A stretch of DNA of 64,000 nucleotides from Sphingobacterium mizutaii (GTDB lineage: Bacteria > Bacteroidota > Bacteroidia > Sphingobacteriales > Sphingobacteriaceae). Both the position numbers and the translations under genes were made by a program. The notes under the pieces are model-generated. The model had not been told where the DNA came from and made no database searches. It worked only from the letters and a program-made list of their open reading frames with translations. How positions within the stretch are numbered: position 1 is the stretch's first letter; each line of letters starts with the position of its first letter. Of this stretch, positions 53,103 through 62,652 are shown in pieces. The stretch covers positions 868,001 through 932,000 of the forward strand of contig NZ_LT906468.1 of NCBI RefSeq assembly GCF_900187125.1, given 5' to 3'.

Positions 53103-54122
53103 CTATTCCTTTATTTTTCCCTTCACCCTTTCAACAACCATTTCGCTACTTATTAAATCAATGGCCTCTACGCCATCGCAAAGGCATGACTTATTGCCAT
53201 AAACAGAATTCGGCCTATTGGGATGTTCAACCTGTACACAATCATCCATCGACTGACCATAGCCTAAAAATCCCGCATAAGGATGGGTGGCCCCCCAAAC
53301 CGATACACATGGAATACCCATCAAGGAAGCCATGTGCATGCCCGAACTGTCCATGCTGATCATCAGGTCCAGATGGGCGATAATATCCAATTCCTGAGTT
53401 AAATTATATTTCCCTACCACAGAAAACACATTTGGGAATTGCTTCTCCCATTTCTCTGTAATTGCTTTATCACTTGCCCCACCACCAAATAGCAGCACCT
53501 GTACCCCTAAATCCGATAAAGAATGGATTACCTCCGTCATCTTCTCTACCGAAAGAACTTTATAGGGATGTTGGGCAAATGCAGAGATCCCCACTTTTTT
53601 TGCGTTAGAAGCTAGGATCGGCATCATCCCTTGAGGAATAAGTCGATGTTGCTTCTCCAGCTGATGACTCAATTGGAGGCTATGGCCCAATTTTCTGAAA
53701 ACATCAGCATATCGTTCCGTAGTCAATTTCAAAGGTTTAAAAACCTTGTCCTTGCTTCTGGTAAGGGCCTTTTTCTCTGACCTACCTTTATCTAGGATTT
53801 GAACTTGATATCCCGAAGTCTTAAAAAGGATGTCCAAAAATCGGGACCTGATGTTGTTATGTAAATCCGCAACCTGCTTTGCCTTGTACTTTTTCAGCTC
53901 AGTGAATAGCTTCAACAAACCAGGTATGCCTTTATGCTTTCCTTTTGGATCAATGGGATGAAAGATTAACCTCGGTATCCCATCAAAAAAAGCAGAAAAA
54001 AACGGACGCGAAACCATGATGATTTCAGTGTCCGTATGCTGTGCTTGGAATTCCCTTAAAACGGAAGCAACCATGGCTACATCACCCATTGCTGAAAATC
54101 TAGTGACCAAGATTCGCTTCAT
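53103..54122 (-). CDS. Glycosyltransferase family 9 (heptosyltransferase-like)
   Basis: This 339-residue protein has the GT9 start RILVTRFSAMGDVAM, a central LLFGGGASDKAI near 215-226 and the late SMDSSGMHMASLMGIPCVSVWGATHP segment near 256-281 that binds ADP-heptose or similar. It should add a core sugar to lipid A-like or related surface glycan. It begins 9 bases after the DUF4254 gene and is followed by the GT4 gene. In Bacteroidota this GT9-DUF4254 pair is a common neighbour arrangement. Confidence 0.93.
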   Translation of the reverse strand: MKRILVTRFSAMGDVAMVASVLREFQAQHTDTEIIMVSRPFFSAFFDGIPRLIFHPIDPKGKHKGIPGLLKLFTELKKYKAKQVADLHNNIRSRFLDILFKTSGYQVQILDKGRSEKKALTRSKDKVFKPLKLTTERYADVFRKLGHSLQLSHQLEKQHRLIPQGMMPILASNAKKVGISAFAQHPYKVLSVEKMTEVIHSLSDLGVQVLLFGGGASDKAITEKWEKQFPNVFSVVGKYNLTQELDIIAHLDLMISMDSSGMHMASLMGIPCVSVWGATHPYAGFLGYGQSMDDCVQVEHPNRPNSVYGNKSCLCDGVEAIDLISSEMVVERVKGKIKE

Positions 54123-54131
54123 CGCAAGAAA

Positions 54132-54737
54132 TTATTTTTGGGCCCCGTAAAGAACAGGGTTTAAATTCGGGTCATTGTACATTTTCATTTGTTTGTACAC
54201 TTTCATGTATTTTTTGCCAGCCTCAATGTCTGCAAGCAACTCATCGATACTTTGAGAAAGATCCTTACGTTGTTCCAACAGTACATCCAACTTAAGCTGA
54301 CAAGCATCTTGATGAGCTTTAGAAACATCCGTACGTTTGGTTTCTTGTTCCATATGGTAGATCTTCAACGCTAAGATGGACAGTCGATCAATCGCCCATG
54401 CCGGACTTTCTGAATTGACCTTTGCATCAGCTAATGCCACTACATCCGCAAACTTCTGAAGATAATAACTATCGATAAATTCAACGGTATCAGTACGTTC
54501 CTGATTCTGTCTGTCAATCCTTCTTTTCCAATAAAGACCTTCTCTAGGATCAATATTCGGATTCCGGATCACATCCTCCATATGCCATTGCGCCGTATCA
54601 ATCCAGCATTTCAAATACAATAAATGCTCTAAAGTCTCACGACCATACGGATTCTCGATCGGCTGATCAATCTTATCATAAACATGGTAATCTTCAATTA
54701 CCTTCTGAAAAATTTTGTTTGCTGCTGAAGATATCAT
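54132..54737 (-). CDS. DUF4254 domain protein
   Basis: This 201-residue soluble protein is mostly helical and rich in charged residues, with WHMEDVIRNPNID near 49, NQERTDTVEFID near 74 and RLSILALKIYHMEQE near 117, typical of DUF4254. Its function is unknown. It is the first gene of the minus-strand glycosyltransferase operon and lies 9 bases before the GT9 gene, so a role in surface glycan synthesis is likely. I take the ATG at 54737; a TTG two codons upstream is also possible. Confidence 0.88.
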   Translation of the reverse strand: MISSAANKIFQKVIEDYHVYDKIDQPIENPYGRETLEHLLYLKCWIDTAQWHMEDVIRNPNIDPREGLYWKRRIDRQNQERTDTVEFIDSYYLQKFADVVALADAKVNSESPAWAIDRLSILALKIYHMEQETKRTDVSKAHQDACQLKLDVLLEQRKDLSQSIDELLADIEAGKKYMKVYKQMKMYNDPNLNPVLYGAQK

Positions 54738-55059
54738 GTACAAATATAGTATTTAGTATTTAGTAGTTAGTAATTAGACCCCTCAAAACGTCCTTTAAAT
54801 ACTAGTAATTAGTAATTAGTATTTAGTATTTAGAATGGGTATATCGTCCTTTAAATACTAGTATTTAGTAATTAGTATTTAGTATTTAGAACGGGTATAG
54901 CTTCCATTATATAGTAGTATTTAGGATTTAGTAAATAGTATTTAGTACGGGTAGCTAATAATATAGGGAAGGAAATTTCTCTTTTTGAAAAAAACTTCAG
55001 TACTTCAATACTATATAAAACCATTTAGGGTCTAAATACTAAATACTTTATACTAAATA
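54738..55059. repeat. AT-rich imperfect tandem repeats with inverted arm
   Basis: Heptads of the type TAGTATT or TAGTAAT are packed into four larger units of about 55-57 bases, starting near 54747, 54804, 54859 and 54915. The first three units contain related TCCTTTAAATAC or TTCCATTATATAG ends. Near the nuoN stop (about 55031-55062) the reverse complement CTAAATACTA recurs, so the two parts can pair. No gene is seen. The structure may end nuo transcription. A TATATTTG -7 candidate for the DUF4254 gene lies at 54741-54748 on the minus strand. Confidence 0.8.
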
Positions 55060-56547
55060 CTATTTCAATATCACCCCCGGGAACAACCCAAATACCACTA
55101 CTAGGATAGTCAATACAACCCCGATGACCAGCATAACGCTGATTTTGTTGTCAATTGGCGTGATTTCTTCCTCTTTGTTGGTTTTTAGGAAGGAATACAA
55201 TGGGATTTTAAAGTAATAGAACAGGGAGATTACGGAAGTCAGGGCGCCGATAATCAAAAGCCAAAGGAAGATCAAGTCTCCTCCGGATTGGTAAATTTCA
55301 AAAATACTGGTGAAGACCAATAGTTTTCCGACGAAGCCTGCAGTAGGGGGAATTCCGATCAAGGAGATACCTACGATTGAAAAGCAGGTAAAGATTAAAG
55401 GTAATTTCTTGCCTTGTCCAATATAAGCCTGTAGGTTGGTGCTGCCCAGTTTCTGTTCTAAGACATCAATAAAGGCAAAACTCGCCAAATTCATCAGGAC
55501 ATAAATGAAAATATAGAAGAAAAGGATATCCTGCTGTCCATTTGTATAACCTATGATTGCCATCAAAAGAAAACCGGTATGTCCGATGGAGGAATAAGCC
55601 ATCAATCGTTTCATATCGGTCTGCCTTAGGGCAATCAAGTTACCAAAGAGCATCGTGACGATTGCCACAATGGACACAAACATAAAGGTCAGTTCGCTAA
55701 AATAGAAAGGCGTGCTGATCCAAGCTGCGGACAATCTGCTCATCAAGATAATGGCTGCGATCTTAGGTACAGTTGACAAAAATGCCGTCACTGGAGTAGG
55801 AGCCCCTTCATAAACATCTGGTGCCCATAAGTGGAAAGGAACAAAACTCAATTTGAAACCAATTCCTGTAAAGACAAAAAGGATGGCAATGCTACTCATC
55901 ACCTCTGGTGCAGCAATCAGACCTTGGAGGTGTCTAGGACTTGCAAAGTTCAGATCTCCGGTAAAGCCATAGATCAAGGAAAGCCCATATAACATCACTG
56001 CCGAACATGCCGATCCAAATAAGGCATATTTCATCGCAGCTTCAGATTGTTTTTTGTTCTCCGAGAAATAGCCCACCATGATATAGGAACTGATGGAAAC
56101 CATCTCAATAGCTATAAAAGCCATCAACCAATGGGTCGTCATGGAAAAAAGGTTCATGCCTATCCCTGCAGCTAATAGGATGCTATAGATATCACCTTTT
56201 CTCTTCTTGAATTCTTTTTGCGCAAAATGTTGCTGTAGGAAAATAGCTGATACCAATAAGCCCAAAGCAATAAACGCCCTGGCGTAAAAAGAGGTCTTAT
56301 CGAGGGTCAACATTCCATAGAACCCAAAATTTGCATAATCATATTGGGTCAATAAAATGGCAAAAGATGAAATGATGGTCAGGATGCTGATAAAAAAAGA
56401 AGAATGTTTCCAGTATCTATCAAACACTAAGGTACAGGCTATACTGAGCAGAAATCCAATAGACATGCTCAGTTCAACTTTGAACAAAGGTATCGATCGA
56501 ATAATCTGATCTATATGGTCTGAAACCTGCAATGCGAACTCGTTCAT
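55060..56547 (-). CDS. nuoN: NADH-quinone oxidoreductase subunit N
   Basis: This 495-residue antiporter-like subunit of complex I has about fourteen membrane helices. Conserved features include MTTHWLMAFIAIEMVSISSYIMVGY near 125-150 (in two parts, with the family glutamate), FVPFHLWAPDVYEGAPTPVTAFLS near 230-255 and MKRLMAYSSIGHTGF near 310. It helps pump protons. It is the last gene of the nuo operon, 11 bases after nuoM, and its stop is followed by an AT-rich repeat region rather than a classic terminator. Confidence 0.96.
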   Translation of the reverse strand: MNEFALQVSDHIDQIIRSIPLFKVELSMSIGFLLSIACTLVFDRYWKHSSFFISILTIISSFAILLTQYDYANFGFYGMLTLDKTSFYARAFIALGLLVSAIFLQQHFAQKEFKKRKGDIYSILLAAGIGMNLFSMTTHWLMAFIAIEMVSISSYIMVGYFSENKKQSEAAMKYALFGSACSAVMLYGLSLIYGFTGDLNFASPRHLQGLIAAPEVMSSIAILFVFTGIGFKLSFVPFHLWAPDVYEGAPTPVTAFLSTVPKIAAIILMSRLSAAWISTPFYFSELTFMFVSIVAIVTMLFGNLIALRQTDMKRLMAYSSIGHTGFLLMAIIGYTNGQQDILFFYIFIYVLMNLASFAFIDVLEQKLGSTNLQAYIGQGKKLPLIFTCFSIVGISLIGIPPTAGFVGKLLVFTSIFEIYQSGGDLIFLWLLIIGALTSVISLFYYFKIPLYSFLKTNKEEEITPIDNKISVMLVIGVVLTILVVVFGLFPGVILK

Positions 56548-56558
56548 CTATCTAAACC

Positions 56559-58163
56559 CTACAAATAAGCTGTTACCAAATCCAATAAACTTAATACGGA
56601 GTTGTTCAGTACTCCAAACAGCAAAGAAGGCATGACTCCCAGGATTAAGGCCAATGCCAAGGTTGGGAATAGAATGATCTGCTCCCTGCTGTTTAGATCT
56701 GTCAATTCCGCTGCCCATTCTTCACCGCCTTTCAAACGGGTCTGTCCGAAGAACATCCGTTGTAAAGTCCATAAAAAGTAAACTGCACTCATCAGGATAC
56801 CTAAAGAACCAAATATCGCCATCCAACGGGGGATGCCAGTATGCATACTTTCTGCATTGAATGTTCCGATGATAACGAAAGCTTCTCCAATAAAAGCTGA
56901 AAACCCTGGAAGACCTAATGAGGCAAAGAAAGCTATGGCAACATAAGCCGTATATTTAGGCATGATGCCTGCCAATCCTCTAAAATTATAAATATATCGA
57001 TCGTGAACTCGGTCGTATAAAACACCGACCAAGAAGAACAAGGCTGCTGATAAGAATCCATGGCTCAGCATTTGGAACATGGCTCCAGAAACACCCTCAG
57101 CTGTCAAAGATGAAATGCCCAGCAGGACAAATCCCATGTGGGAAACCGAAGAATACGCGATCATTCGCTTTAGGTCTGTTTGTGCCAAAGCATTCAATGC
57201 ACCATAAATAATGGAAACCACGCCGATCAAACCTAACCACCAATTGGCATCCGACATCGCATCCGGGAAGATTCCCATACAGATACGGATAACGCCATAA
57301 CCACCAATCTTTAACAAGATACCGGCAAGAATAATGGAAACTGGGGTAGGAGCCTCTACGTGTGCATCAGGCAACCAGGTATGTAATGGGACAATTGGAA
57401 TCTTGATCGCAAATGCAATGAAAAGGACAATAAATCCTATCATTCTCGCTGGAATTCCTAAAATTTCATTGGCATTTCCTAAGAAATCAAAGAATGAGCC
57501 CGGTATATAATTCTCCGGATTCATCATATACAGCATATTGAAGGTATGTGCTCCGGTATTTGGATTTAGAACTGAAAAATACAGTCCCACAATCACCAAC
57601 AACATAAATACTGACCCAAATAAGGTGTAAATAAAGAATTTAATCGCTGCATATTCTCTTCGTGCTCCACCCCAAATACCGATTAAAAAGTATAGAGGAA
57701 GTAGCATCACTTCATAAAAGACATAGAATAGGAAGAAATCCAATGCACAGAATATCCCCATAACGGCGGTATTCAGGAGCATTAACAAAGCAAAATAGCC
57801 CTTTTTACTCTTTTCCATGTTCCAAGAAGCACCCACGGCCATCAACATGACAAAGGCACTTAAAAGCAATAAGGGTAAGGAGAAGCCATCTACTCCTAGA
57901 AAATAGTCGATCTCCAATTTTCCTATGGAACCTAGGTTCAGCCTGATCCAAGGGAGTTGCTCCACATACTGGTAGGAGGCAACATCATTGAAAGCCCCTG
58001 TGCTGCCTTGAAAGTTTGCATATAAGTAACCTGCCAATCCAAATTGGATCAAAGTAACAATCAGTGATAGATATTTGTAGCTCTGTCCCATCCGATTCGG
58101 AAGCAACAGGATGGCTACAACAGCGATCATCGGCAGAAATATAAGTAAGGATAATGCACCCAT
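56559..58163 (-). CDS. nuoM: NADH-quinone oxidoreductase subunit M
   Basis: This 534-residue antiporter-like subunit has FYVFYEVMLLPLYFLIGIWGG near 145 with the conserved glutamate, KIPIVPLHTWLPDAHVEAPTPVS near 248-270 and LKRMIAYSSVSHMGFVLLG near 327. It forms one of the proton channels in the membrane arm. It begins 1 base after nuoL, which fits a tightly coupled operon. Length is normal. Confidence 0.97.
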   Translation of the reverse strand: MGALSLLIFLPMIAVVAILLLPNRMGQSYKYLSLIVTLIQFGLAGYLYANFQGSTGAFNDVASYQYVEQLPWIRLNLGSIGKLEIDYFLGVDGFSLPLLLLSAFVMLMAVGASWNMEKSKKGYFALLMLLNTAVMGIFCALDFFLFYVFYEVMLLPLYFLIGIWGGARREYAAIKFFIYTLFGSVFMLLVIVGLYFSVLNPNTGAHTFNMLYMMNPENYIPGSFFDFLGNANEILGIPARMIGFIVLFIAFAIKIPIVPLHTWLPDAHVEAPTPVSIILAGILLKIGGYGVIRICMGIFPDAMSDANWWLGLIGVVSIIYGALNALAQTDLKRMIAYSSVSHMGFVLLGISSLTAEGVSGAMFQMLSHGFLSAALFFLVGVLYDRVHDRYIYNFRGLAGIMPKYTAYVAIAFFASLGLPGFSAFIGEAFVIIGTFNAESMHTGIPRWMAIFGSLGILMSAVYFLWTLQRMFFGQTRLKGGEEWAAELTDLNSREQIILFPTLALALILGVMPSLLFGVLNNSVLSLLDLVTAYL

Positions 58164-58164
58164 C

Positions 58165-60171
58165 TTATTTTAGTATCAAATAAATTATTCCCATTAATAA
58201 TACCGTAAAGGCAAAACCCAAGTAGTTTTGAAGCCTTCCGTTTTGCACCCATCTCAGTAGATGGCCCATATAGTAGGTCGTTCCCCCAATGCTATTCACC
58301 AGCCCATCGACCAGGTTCTTGTCTACCCAAGCACTGAAATTTGCCAAGCCTCTAGTGATAATGGCAAGGCCATTGACCAAACCATCCACGATATACTTGT
58401 CAAACCAGTACAAGCCATTGCTCAAACGCAAAGTACTATCCACAAAAAGCTTTTGGTAAACTTCATTCAGATAGCCTTGGTTCAAGGAAAGTGCAATCCA
58501 AGGATTGCCAGCTTGCAATGGATATTTGTTCTTTACATACCAATTCCAACCTATTGCCCAAGCGATCGCAGATCCAAGGGTCAACACAACAGGTAAGATG
58601 AGGTGTAAGGAATGTATTTCAGTGTAAGGATATTTTACATTAAATCCTCCTAAGATAAAGGAGTGGTGGTAAGCCAATGGATTCCAAGAGAAAACCAAAA
58701 ACAACGAACAGATCCCCAAAAAGATCATAGGTCCAAGCATGCTACTACTGGCTTCATGGATATGGATATGTTCAAGTTTAATCTTAAATTCACCAAAGAA
58801 TACTTTGAAGATCAATCTACCGATATAAAAAGCAGTCAAGATACTGACTAAGGTCAAACTTATCGGTATCAATAAATAGAAGGAGCCATGATGTATCGCC
58901 CATTCATAGGCAGAGATCAGGATAGCATCCTTAGATAGGAAACCCGAAGTCAATGGAAAGCCAGCCAATGCCAATGAGGCTATGCTCATCAGGATAAATG
59001 TTTTAGGCATCCATTTCCTTAGTCCGCCCATATTATTGATGTCCTGAGGATCTATATCTAAATTGTTCTTTTCTTTTAAGTGCGCCATTTCATGGATGAC
59101 AGCTCCTGCGGCCAAGAAAAGTAGACATTTGAAGAAGGCATGTGTCGCTAAATGGAACATGGCTGCATCCCATGCGCCAACTCCTACCGCCACCACCATA
59201 AAACCCAATTGAGAAATCGTGGAGAATGCCAATATCCTTTTGATATCGCGCTGCCCAAGGGCAAAGAACGCCGCAATAAATGCGGTAATCGAACCTATGA
59301 TCGCGATAAACAATAAAGCCGTTTCATTGAATAATGGAAATACCGTACAGATCAAGAATACCCCAGCAGCCACCATGGTAGCCGCATGGATCAGCGATGA
59401 TACAGCTGTAGGTCCTTCCATCGCATCAGGCAACCACACATGCAATGGGAATTGTGCTGATTTAGCCATTGCGCCAACAAAGAAACAGATTCCCGTAAAG
59501 GTCATCCAGCCCGTTGATGCTTGTGCCGTTTCATAGAAGAGCCCTTCTTTTCCAAAAAGCTCTACCAAGTTCAAGCTCCCATATATGCTGTAGACTGATG
59601 CTATTCCCAATAAAAAGCCCAAATCCCCAATTCTGTTGATGATAAATGCCTTTTTATTGGCTTGGACTGCGGATTCTTTGGTAAACCAAAAACCAATCAA
59701 TAGATAGGACGCAAACCCAACTAATTCCCAAAAGATGTACATCATAAATAGGTTGTTGGATATGCTCAAACCTAACATGGCAAAGCAGAATAGACTCAGG
59801 TACATCCAATATCGATGGATCCCTGGATCTCCTTTCATATAAGCTCTGGAATAGATATGGACAGGTAATGCAATCACACAAACGATCAACTGCATCAAAA
59901 CCGTGAGGTTATTTAATAATACCCCAATATTGAAGGTGTTTTGACCAATGGTAAACCAAGCGTAATTCGCTACAATAGCTTCGTTTTTCCAGACTTCTGA
60001 AAACACGAAAAGCAAGCTTAATAGGGTACTTAAGATAATGGCGATCAAGGCGATATTGCCCGATTGGTCCCTTTTCCCAAGAATTGCTTGGATCAAGAAA
60101 GCAACAAAGGGGAGCAGTACAACCAGTATGCTTCCTAAGACAGGTGATGATATGTTCAGTAAATCGCCCAT
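58165..60171 (-). CDS. nuoL: NADH-quinone oxidoreductase subunit L
   Basis: This 668-residue largest antiporter-like subunit includes MYIFWELVGFASYLLIGFW near 143, AQFPLHVWLPDAMEGPTAVSSLIHAATMV near 240-268 (in two parts) and RILAFSTISQLGFM near 310. The C-terminal long amphipathic helix that runs along the membrane arm ends near residue 640, with a final membrane helix. Its ATG overlaps the nuoK stop by one codon-phase (ATGA), indicating translational coupling. Confidence 0.97.
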   Translation of the reverse strand: MGDLLNISSPVLGSILVVLLPFVAFLIQAILGKRDQSGNIALIAIILSTLLSLLFVFSEVWKNEAIVANYAWFTIGQNTFNIGVLLNNLTVLMQLIVCVIALPVHIYSRAYMKGDPGIHRYWMYLSLFCFAMLGLSISNNLFMMYIFWELVGFASYLLIGFWFTKESAVQANKKAFIINRIGDLGFLLGIASVYSIYGSLNLVELFGKEGLFYETAQASTGWMTFTGICFFVGAMAKSAQFPLHVWLPDAMEGPTAVSSLIHAATMVAAGVFLICTVFPLFNETALLFIAIIGSITAFIAAFFALGQRDIKRILAFSTISQLGFMVVAVGVGAWDAAMFHLATHAFFKCLLFLAAGAVIHEMAHLKEKNNLDIDPQDINNMGGLRKWMPKTFILMSIASLALAGFPLTSGFLSKDAILISAYEWAIHHGSFYLLIPISLTLVSILTAFYIGRLIFKVFFGEFKIKLEHIHIHEASSSMLGPMIFLGICSLFLVFSWNPLAYHHSFILGGFNVKYPYTEIHSLHLILPVVLTLGSAIAWAIGWNWYVKNKYPLQAGNPWIALSLNQGYLNEVYQKLFVDSTLRLSNGLYWFDKYIVDGLVNGLAIITRGLANFSAWVDKNLVDGLVNSIGGTTYYMGHLLRWVQNGRLQNYLGFAFTVLLMGIIYLILK

Positions 60172-60476
60172 CAGTCTCTTAAGTCGGTTGTGTTATCTGG
60201 ATTAATACTCTTATAATTCCTATATAGGTTTAGGATAATGGCTAACCCAACAGCCACTGCTGCTGCTGCCAGTACAATAGCAAATAGCGCAAAGACCTGT
60301 CCAGCATAGTTTATTTTATCATATCGGCCAAATGCCACAAGATTTAAGATTGCAGCATTGATGATAAACTCAATGCCAACCAAGATCATGATTGCATTTC
60401 GCTTGGCAACAATCGCATAAAGTCCAATACAGAAAAGGCAAGCCGAAACAACCAAAAAATGGGTTAGGGTAATCAT
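60171..60476 (-). CDS. nuoK: NADH-quinone oxidoreductase subunit K
   Basis: This 101-residue subunit has three membrane helices with the conserved glutamate in ILVGIEFIINAAILNLVAF near 31-49 and a second acidic region toward the C-terminus. Its start overlaps the nuoJ stop (ATGA). Size and position are standard for complex I operons. Confidence 0.96.
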   Translation of the reverse strand: MITLTHFLVVSACLFCIGLYAIVAKRNAIMILVGIEFIINAAILNLVAFGRYDKINYAGQVFALFAIVLAAAAVAVGLAIILNLYRNYKSINPDNTTDLRD

Positions 60477-61015
60477 TTCGGACCCTCCTTTCTGGAAAGA
60501 TGCGCTGCACCGATCAAGGCTGCCAATAGGAAAATTGAAATGACCTCAAAAGGCAAAAGATATTGGGTCATAAATTTAAGGCCCAATTGATTGATGTTAT
60601 TATCAGTGGATTTAATTACATTTCCACTTCTTATATTTTCAGTTATCCATTTTGGGGTATTATCTTGCAATTCCAAGATCCCATAGATCATGACAGCAAG
60701 AAATCCAAGGCTCAACAACAATGTTTGCCAGTTTGGAAGAGAAAGGAATTTACTGGATGTATTCTGTAGATCAGCAAGCAGCTCCTTATTGGAAAGCATA
60801 AAGGCAAAGATCATCAAGATCAGTACGCCTCCTACATAGACCATGATTTGGGTAATGGCTACAAAATCAGCCAAAGCAAAGATAAATAAGCCAGCCATTC
60901 CAAATAAGACGACGAAGAACAGGAATAAGGCTCTTGCCGTATTCTTTAAACTGACTACTAATAAGGCTGAACCTAGGGTTAATGCGGCAAAAGCATAAAA
61001 TATGGCTAATTCCAT
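60473..61015 (-). CDS. nuoJ: NADH-quinone oxidoreductase subunit J
   Basis: This 180-residue subunit has about five membrane helices with QIMVYVGGVLILMIFAFML near 56-74, the typical NuoJ third helix. A less conserved loop near 110-150 precedes the last helix (LLPFEVISIFLLAALIGA). The start shares one base with the nuoI stop (TAATG). Standard position between nuoI and nuoK. Confidence 0.95.
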   Translation of the reverse strand: MELAIFYAFAALTLGSALLVVSLKNTARALFLFFVVLFGMAGLFIFALADFVAITQIMVYVGGVLILMIFAFMLSNKELLADLQNTSSKFLSLPNWQTLLLSLGFLAVMIYGILELQDNTPKWITENIRSGNVIKSTDNNINQLGLKFMTQYLLPFEVISIFLLAALIGAAHLSRKEGPK

Positions 61016-61578
61016 TATTTATTCTTTGCTGCCTCCTTCTCAGCTTGAAACTTGGTCCATTCCTCTTTACGTTTCTTGATTTCTTCATCTGTCATATCCG
61101 CAAAGGAATAAGTCAAATCCGCAAGATTGGTCGTTACTCGATCGTAATTATCCGTCATGGTAATACATTCCGTCGGACAGACAACTGTACACAGACCACA
61201 GTACATGCATTTTGCCATGTCTATATCAAACTCAGCTGCATAAAGTCTCTTCACTGAACCATCAGAAGTTTTTCCAATGGCCTCTGGCGATTTTATGGCT
61301 TCGATGGTAATACAATCGACTGGACATGCTTTTGCACAGAGGTCACAGACGATACAATCATCAATGACTACGTCCAACTGATATCTAGCGACCTCAGGGA
61401 TAGGCATTTTTACCTTCGGATATTGTACGGTTGTTACACCAGCTTGCTCCTCAAAGTAATTGTCTTGCTTGATATCTAGGGAACGACGGGATTTTCGGGC
61501 ACTGAAAAGGTGTCTCACCGTTAGGGTAAGTCCTTTTATGGCTGTTGCCAATCCTTGTATGGTCGTTTTTAAGATCAA
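61015..61578 (-). CDS. nuoI: NADH-quinone oxidoreductase subunit I
   Basis: This 187-residue peripheral subunit carries two [4Fe-4S] clusters through CIVCDLCAKACPVDC near 75-89 and CMYCGLCTVVCPTEC near 123-137, which pass electrons toward quinone. The start codon seems to be TTG at 61576-61578, adjacent to the nuoH stop, because no other in-frame start lies before the conserved domain. It follows nuoH without a gap. Confidence 0.96.
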   Translation of the reverse strand: MILKTTIQGLATAIKGLTLTVRHLFSARKSRRSLDIKQDNYFEEQAGVTTVQYPKVKMPIPEVARYQLDVVIDDCIVCDLCAKACPVDCITIEAIKSPEAIGKTSDGSVKRLYAAEFDIDMAKCMYCGLCTVVCPTECITMTDNYDRVTTNLADLTYSFADMTDEEIKKRKEEWTKFQAEKEAAKNK

Positions 61579-62652
61579 TTATAGCATGATTAATATTCTC
61601 CAAAGCCCTGAAATGGCCATGCACACAAAGGCAAGGGGAATAAGGATTTTCCAACATAAGGTCATCAACTGATCCGCACGGAATCGTGGTAATGTCCAAC
61701 GAATCCAAATCTGGACAGCGACAATAAATAATGACTTGAACAAAGTCCAAAACACACCCCAAATTGGGCCTGTCGTCCAATCCGCCAATCTGGCTGCGCC
61801 GATATTTGGTAGAATAGTGTTCCATCCACCTAAGAATATCACCACACCCAACATGGCTACCAAGAACATCATCGCATATTCTGCCAAGAATAAAAAAGCA
61901 AACCTAATCCCACCGTATTCGGTATGGAAGCCTCCAATCAGCTCACTCTCCGCTTCTGGAATATCAAATGGCGCTCGGTTACACTCTGCCAACGATGCAA
62001 TAAAAAATATAGCATAACTGACAAGCAGATGCGGTGCCTGGAAAATATTCCAGGACAAGATTCCGCCAATATCATTCACCTTCCAAAATCCAAGAAAATA
62101 AAGGTCTTGATTTGCCCAAACTCCTTGATTTAGTGCGATTTCATTTAAATTTAAGGTCTGTGTGATCATCACCGCAGAGATTAAGGAAAGACCTACCGGT
62201 AATTCATAGGAAATCATCTGCGCAATGGCTCGGATTGAACCTAATAAAGAGTATTTATTATTAGATCCCCAACCAGCCATCAAAATGCCAATGGCATCAA
62301 TGGACACTACAGCCATAATAAAGAATAATCCTGTATGGGTATTGGATGGTAATAGGTCAGGCCCCCAAGGAACAACACTATATCCAATGAAAACAGCAAC
62401 GAAAATAATGATCGGTGCTACTGCGAATAAAATCTTGTCAGAGGCACTTGGAGAGATAAATTCCTTTTGAAGTAATTTTAATATATCTGCAATGGTCTGC
62501 AATAAACCAAACTTACCCGTTTCCATCGGACCTAATCGATCCTGAACAAATCCTGCAATCTTACGCTCCGCATAAACTGCAAAAAGCGTAAATAAAGCAA
62601 TAAACAAAAATATTGCAACAGGTGTTAGGATATTCAAGATTAAGCTGTCCAA
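61579..62652 (-). CDS. nuoH: NADH-quinone oxidoreductase subunit H
   Basis: This 357-residue subunit forms much of the quinone-binding chamber. Conserved segments include YAERKIAGFVQDRLGPMETGKFGLLQTIAD near 27-56 (in two parts), GSIRAIAQMISYELPVG near 137 and AECNRAPFDIPEAESELIGGFHTEYGG near 222-248 (in two parts). The start is a TTG at 62650-62652. It is the first gene of the operon, with no nuoA-G genes immediately upstream. A -7 candidate, TATGTTTG, lies at 62684-62691. Confidence 0.96.
   Translation of the reverse strand: MDSLILNILTPVAIFLFIALFTLFAVYAERKIAGFVQDRLGPMETGKFGLLQTIADILKLLQKEFISPSASDKILFAVAPIIIFVAVFIGYSVVPWGPDLLPSNTHTGLFFIMAVVSIDAIGILMAGWGSNNKYSLLGSIRAIAQMISYELPVGLSLISAVMITQTLNLNEIALNQGVWANQDLYFLGFWKVNDIGGILSWNIFQAPHLLVSYAIFFIASLAECNRAPFDIPEAESELIGGFHTEYGGIRFAFLFLAEYAMMFLVAMLGVVIFLGGWNTILPNIGAARLADWTTGPIWGVFWTLFKSLFIVAVQIWIRWTLPRFRADQLMTLCWKILIPLAFVCMAISGLWRILIML

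Noticed and set aside
59219-59536. 105-residue plus-strand open frame
   Set aside because: It is antisense to nuoL and rich in Ala/Ile/Asn from the reversed membrane-helix codons.
61451-61825. 124-residue minus-strand open frame across nuoH/nuoI
   Set aside because: It overlaps two genuine complex I genes in another frame and has no independent support.
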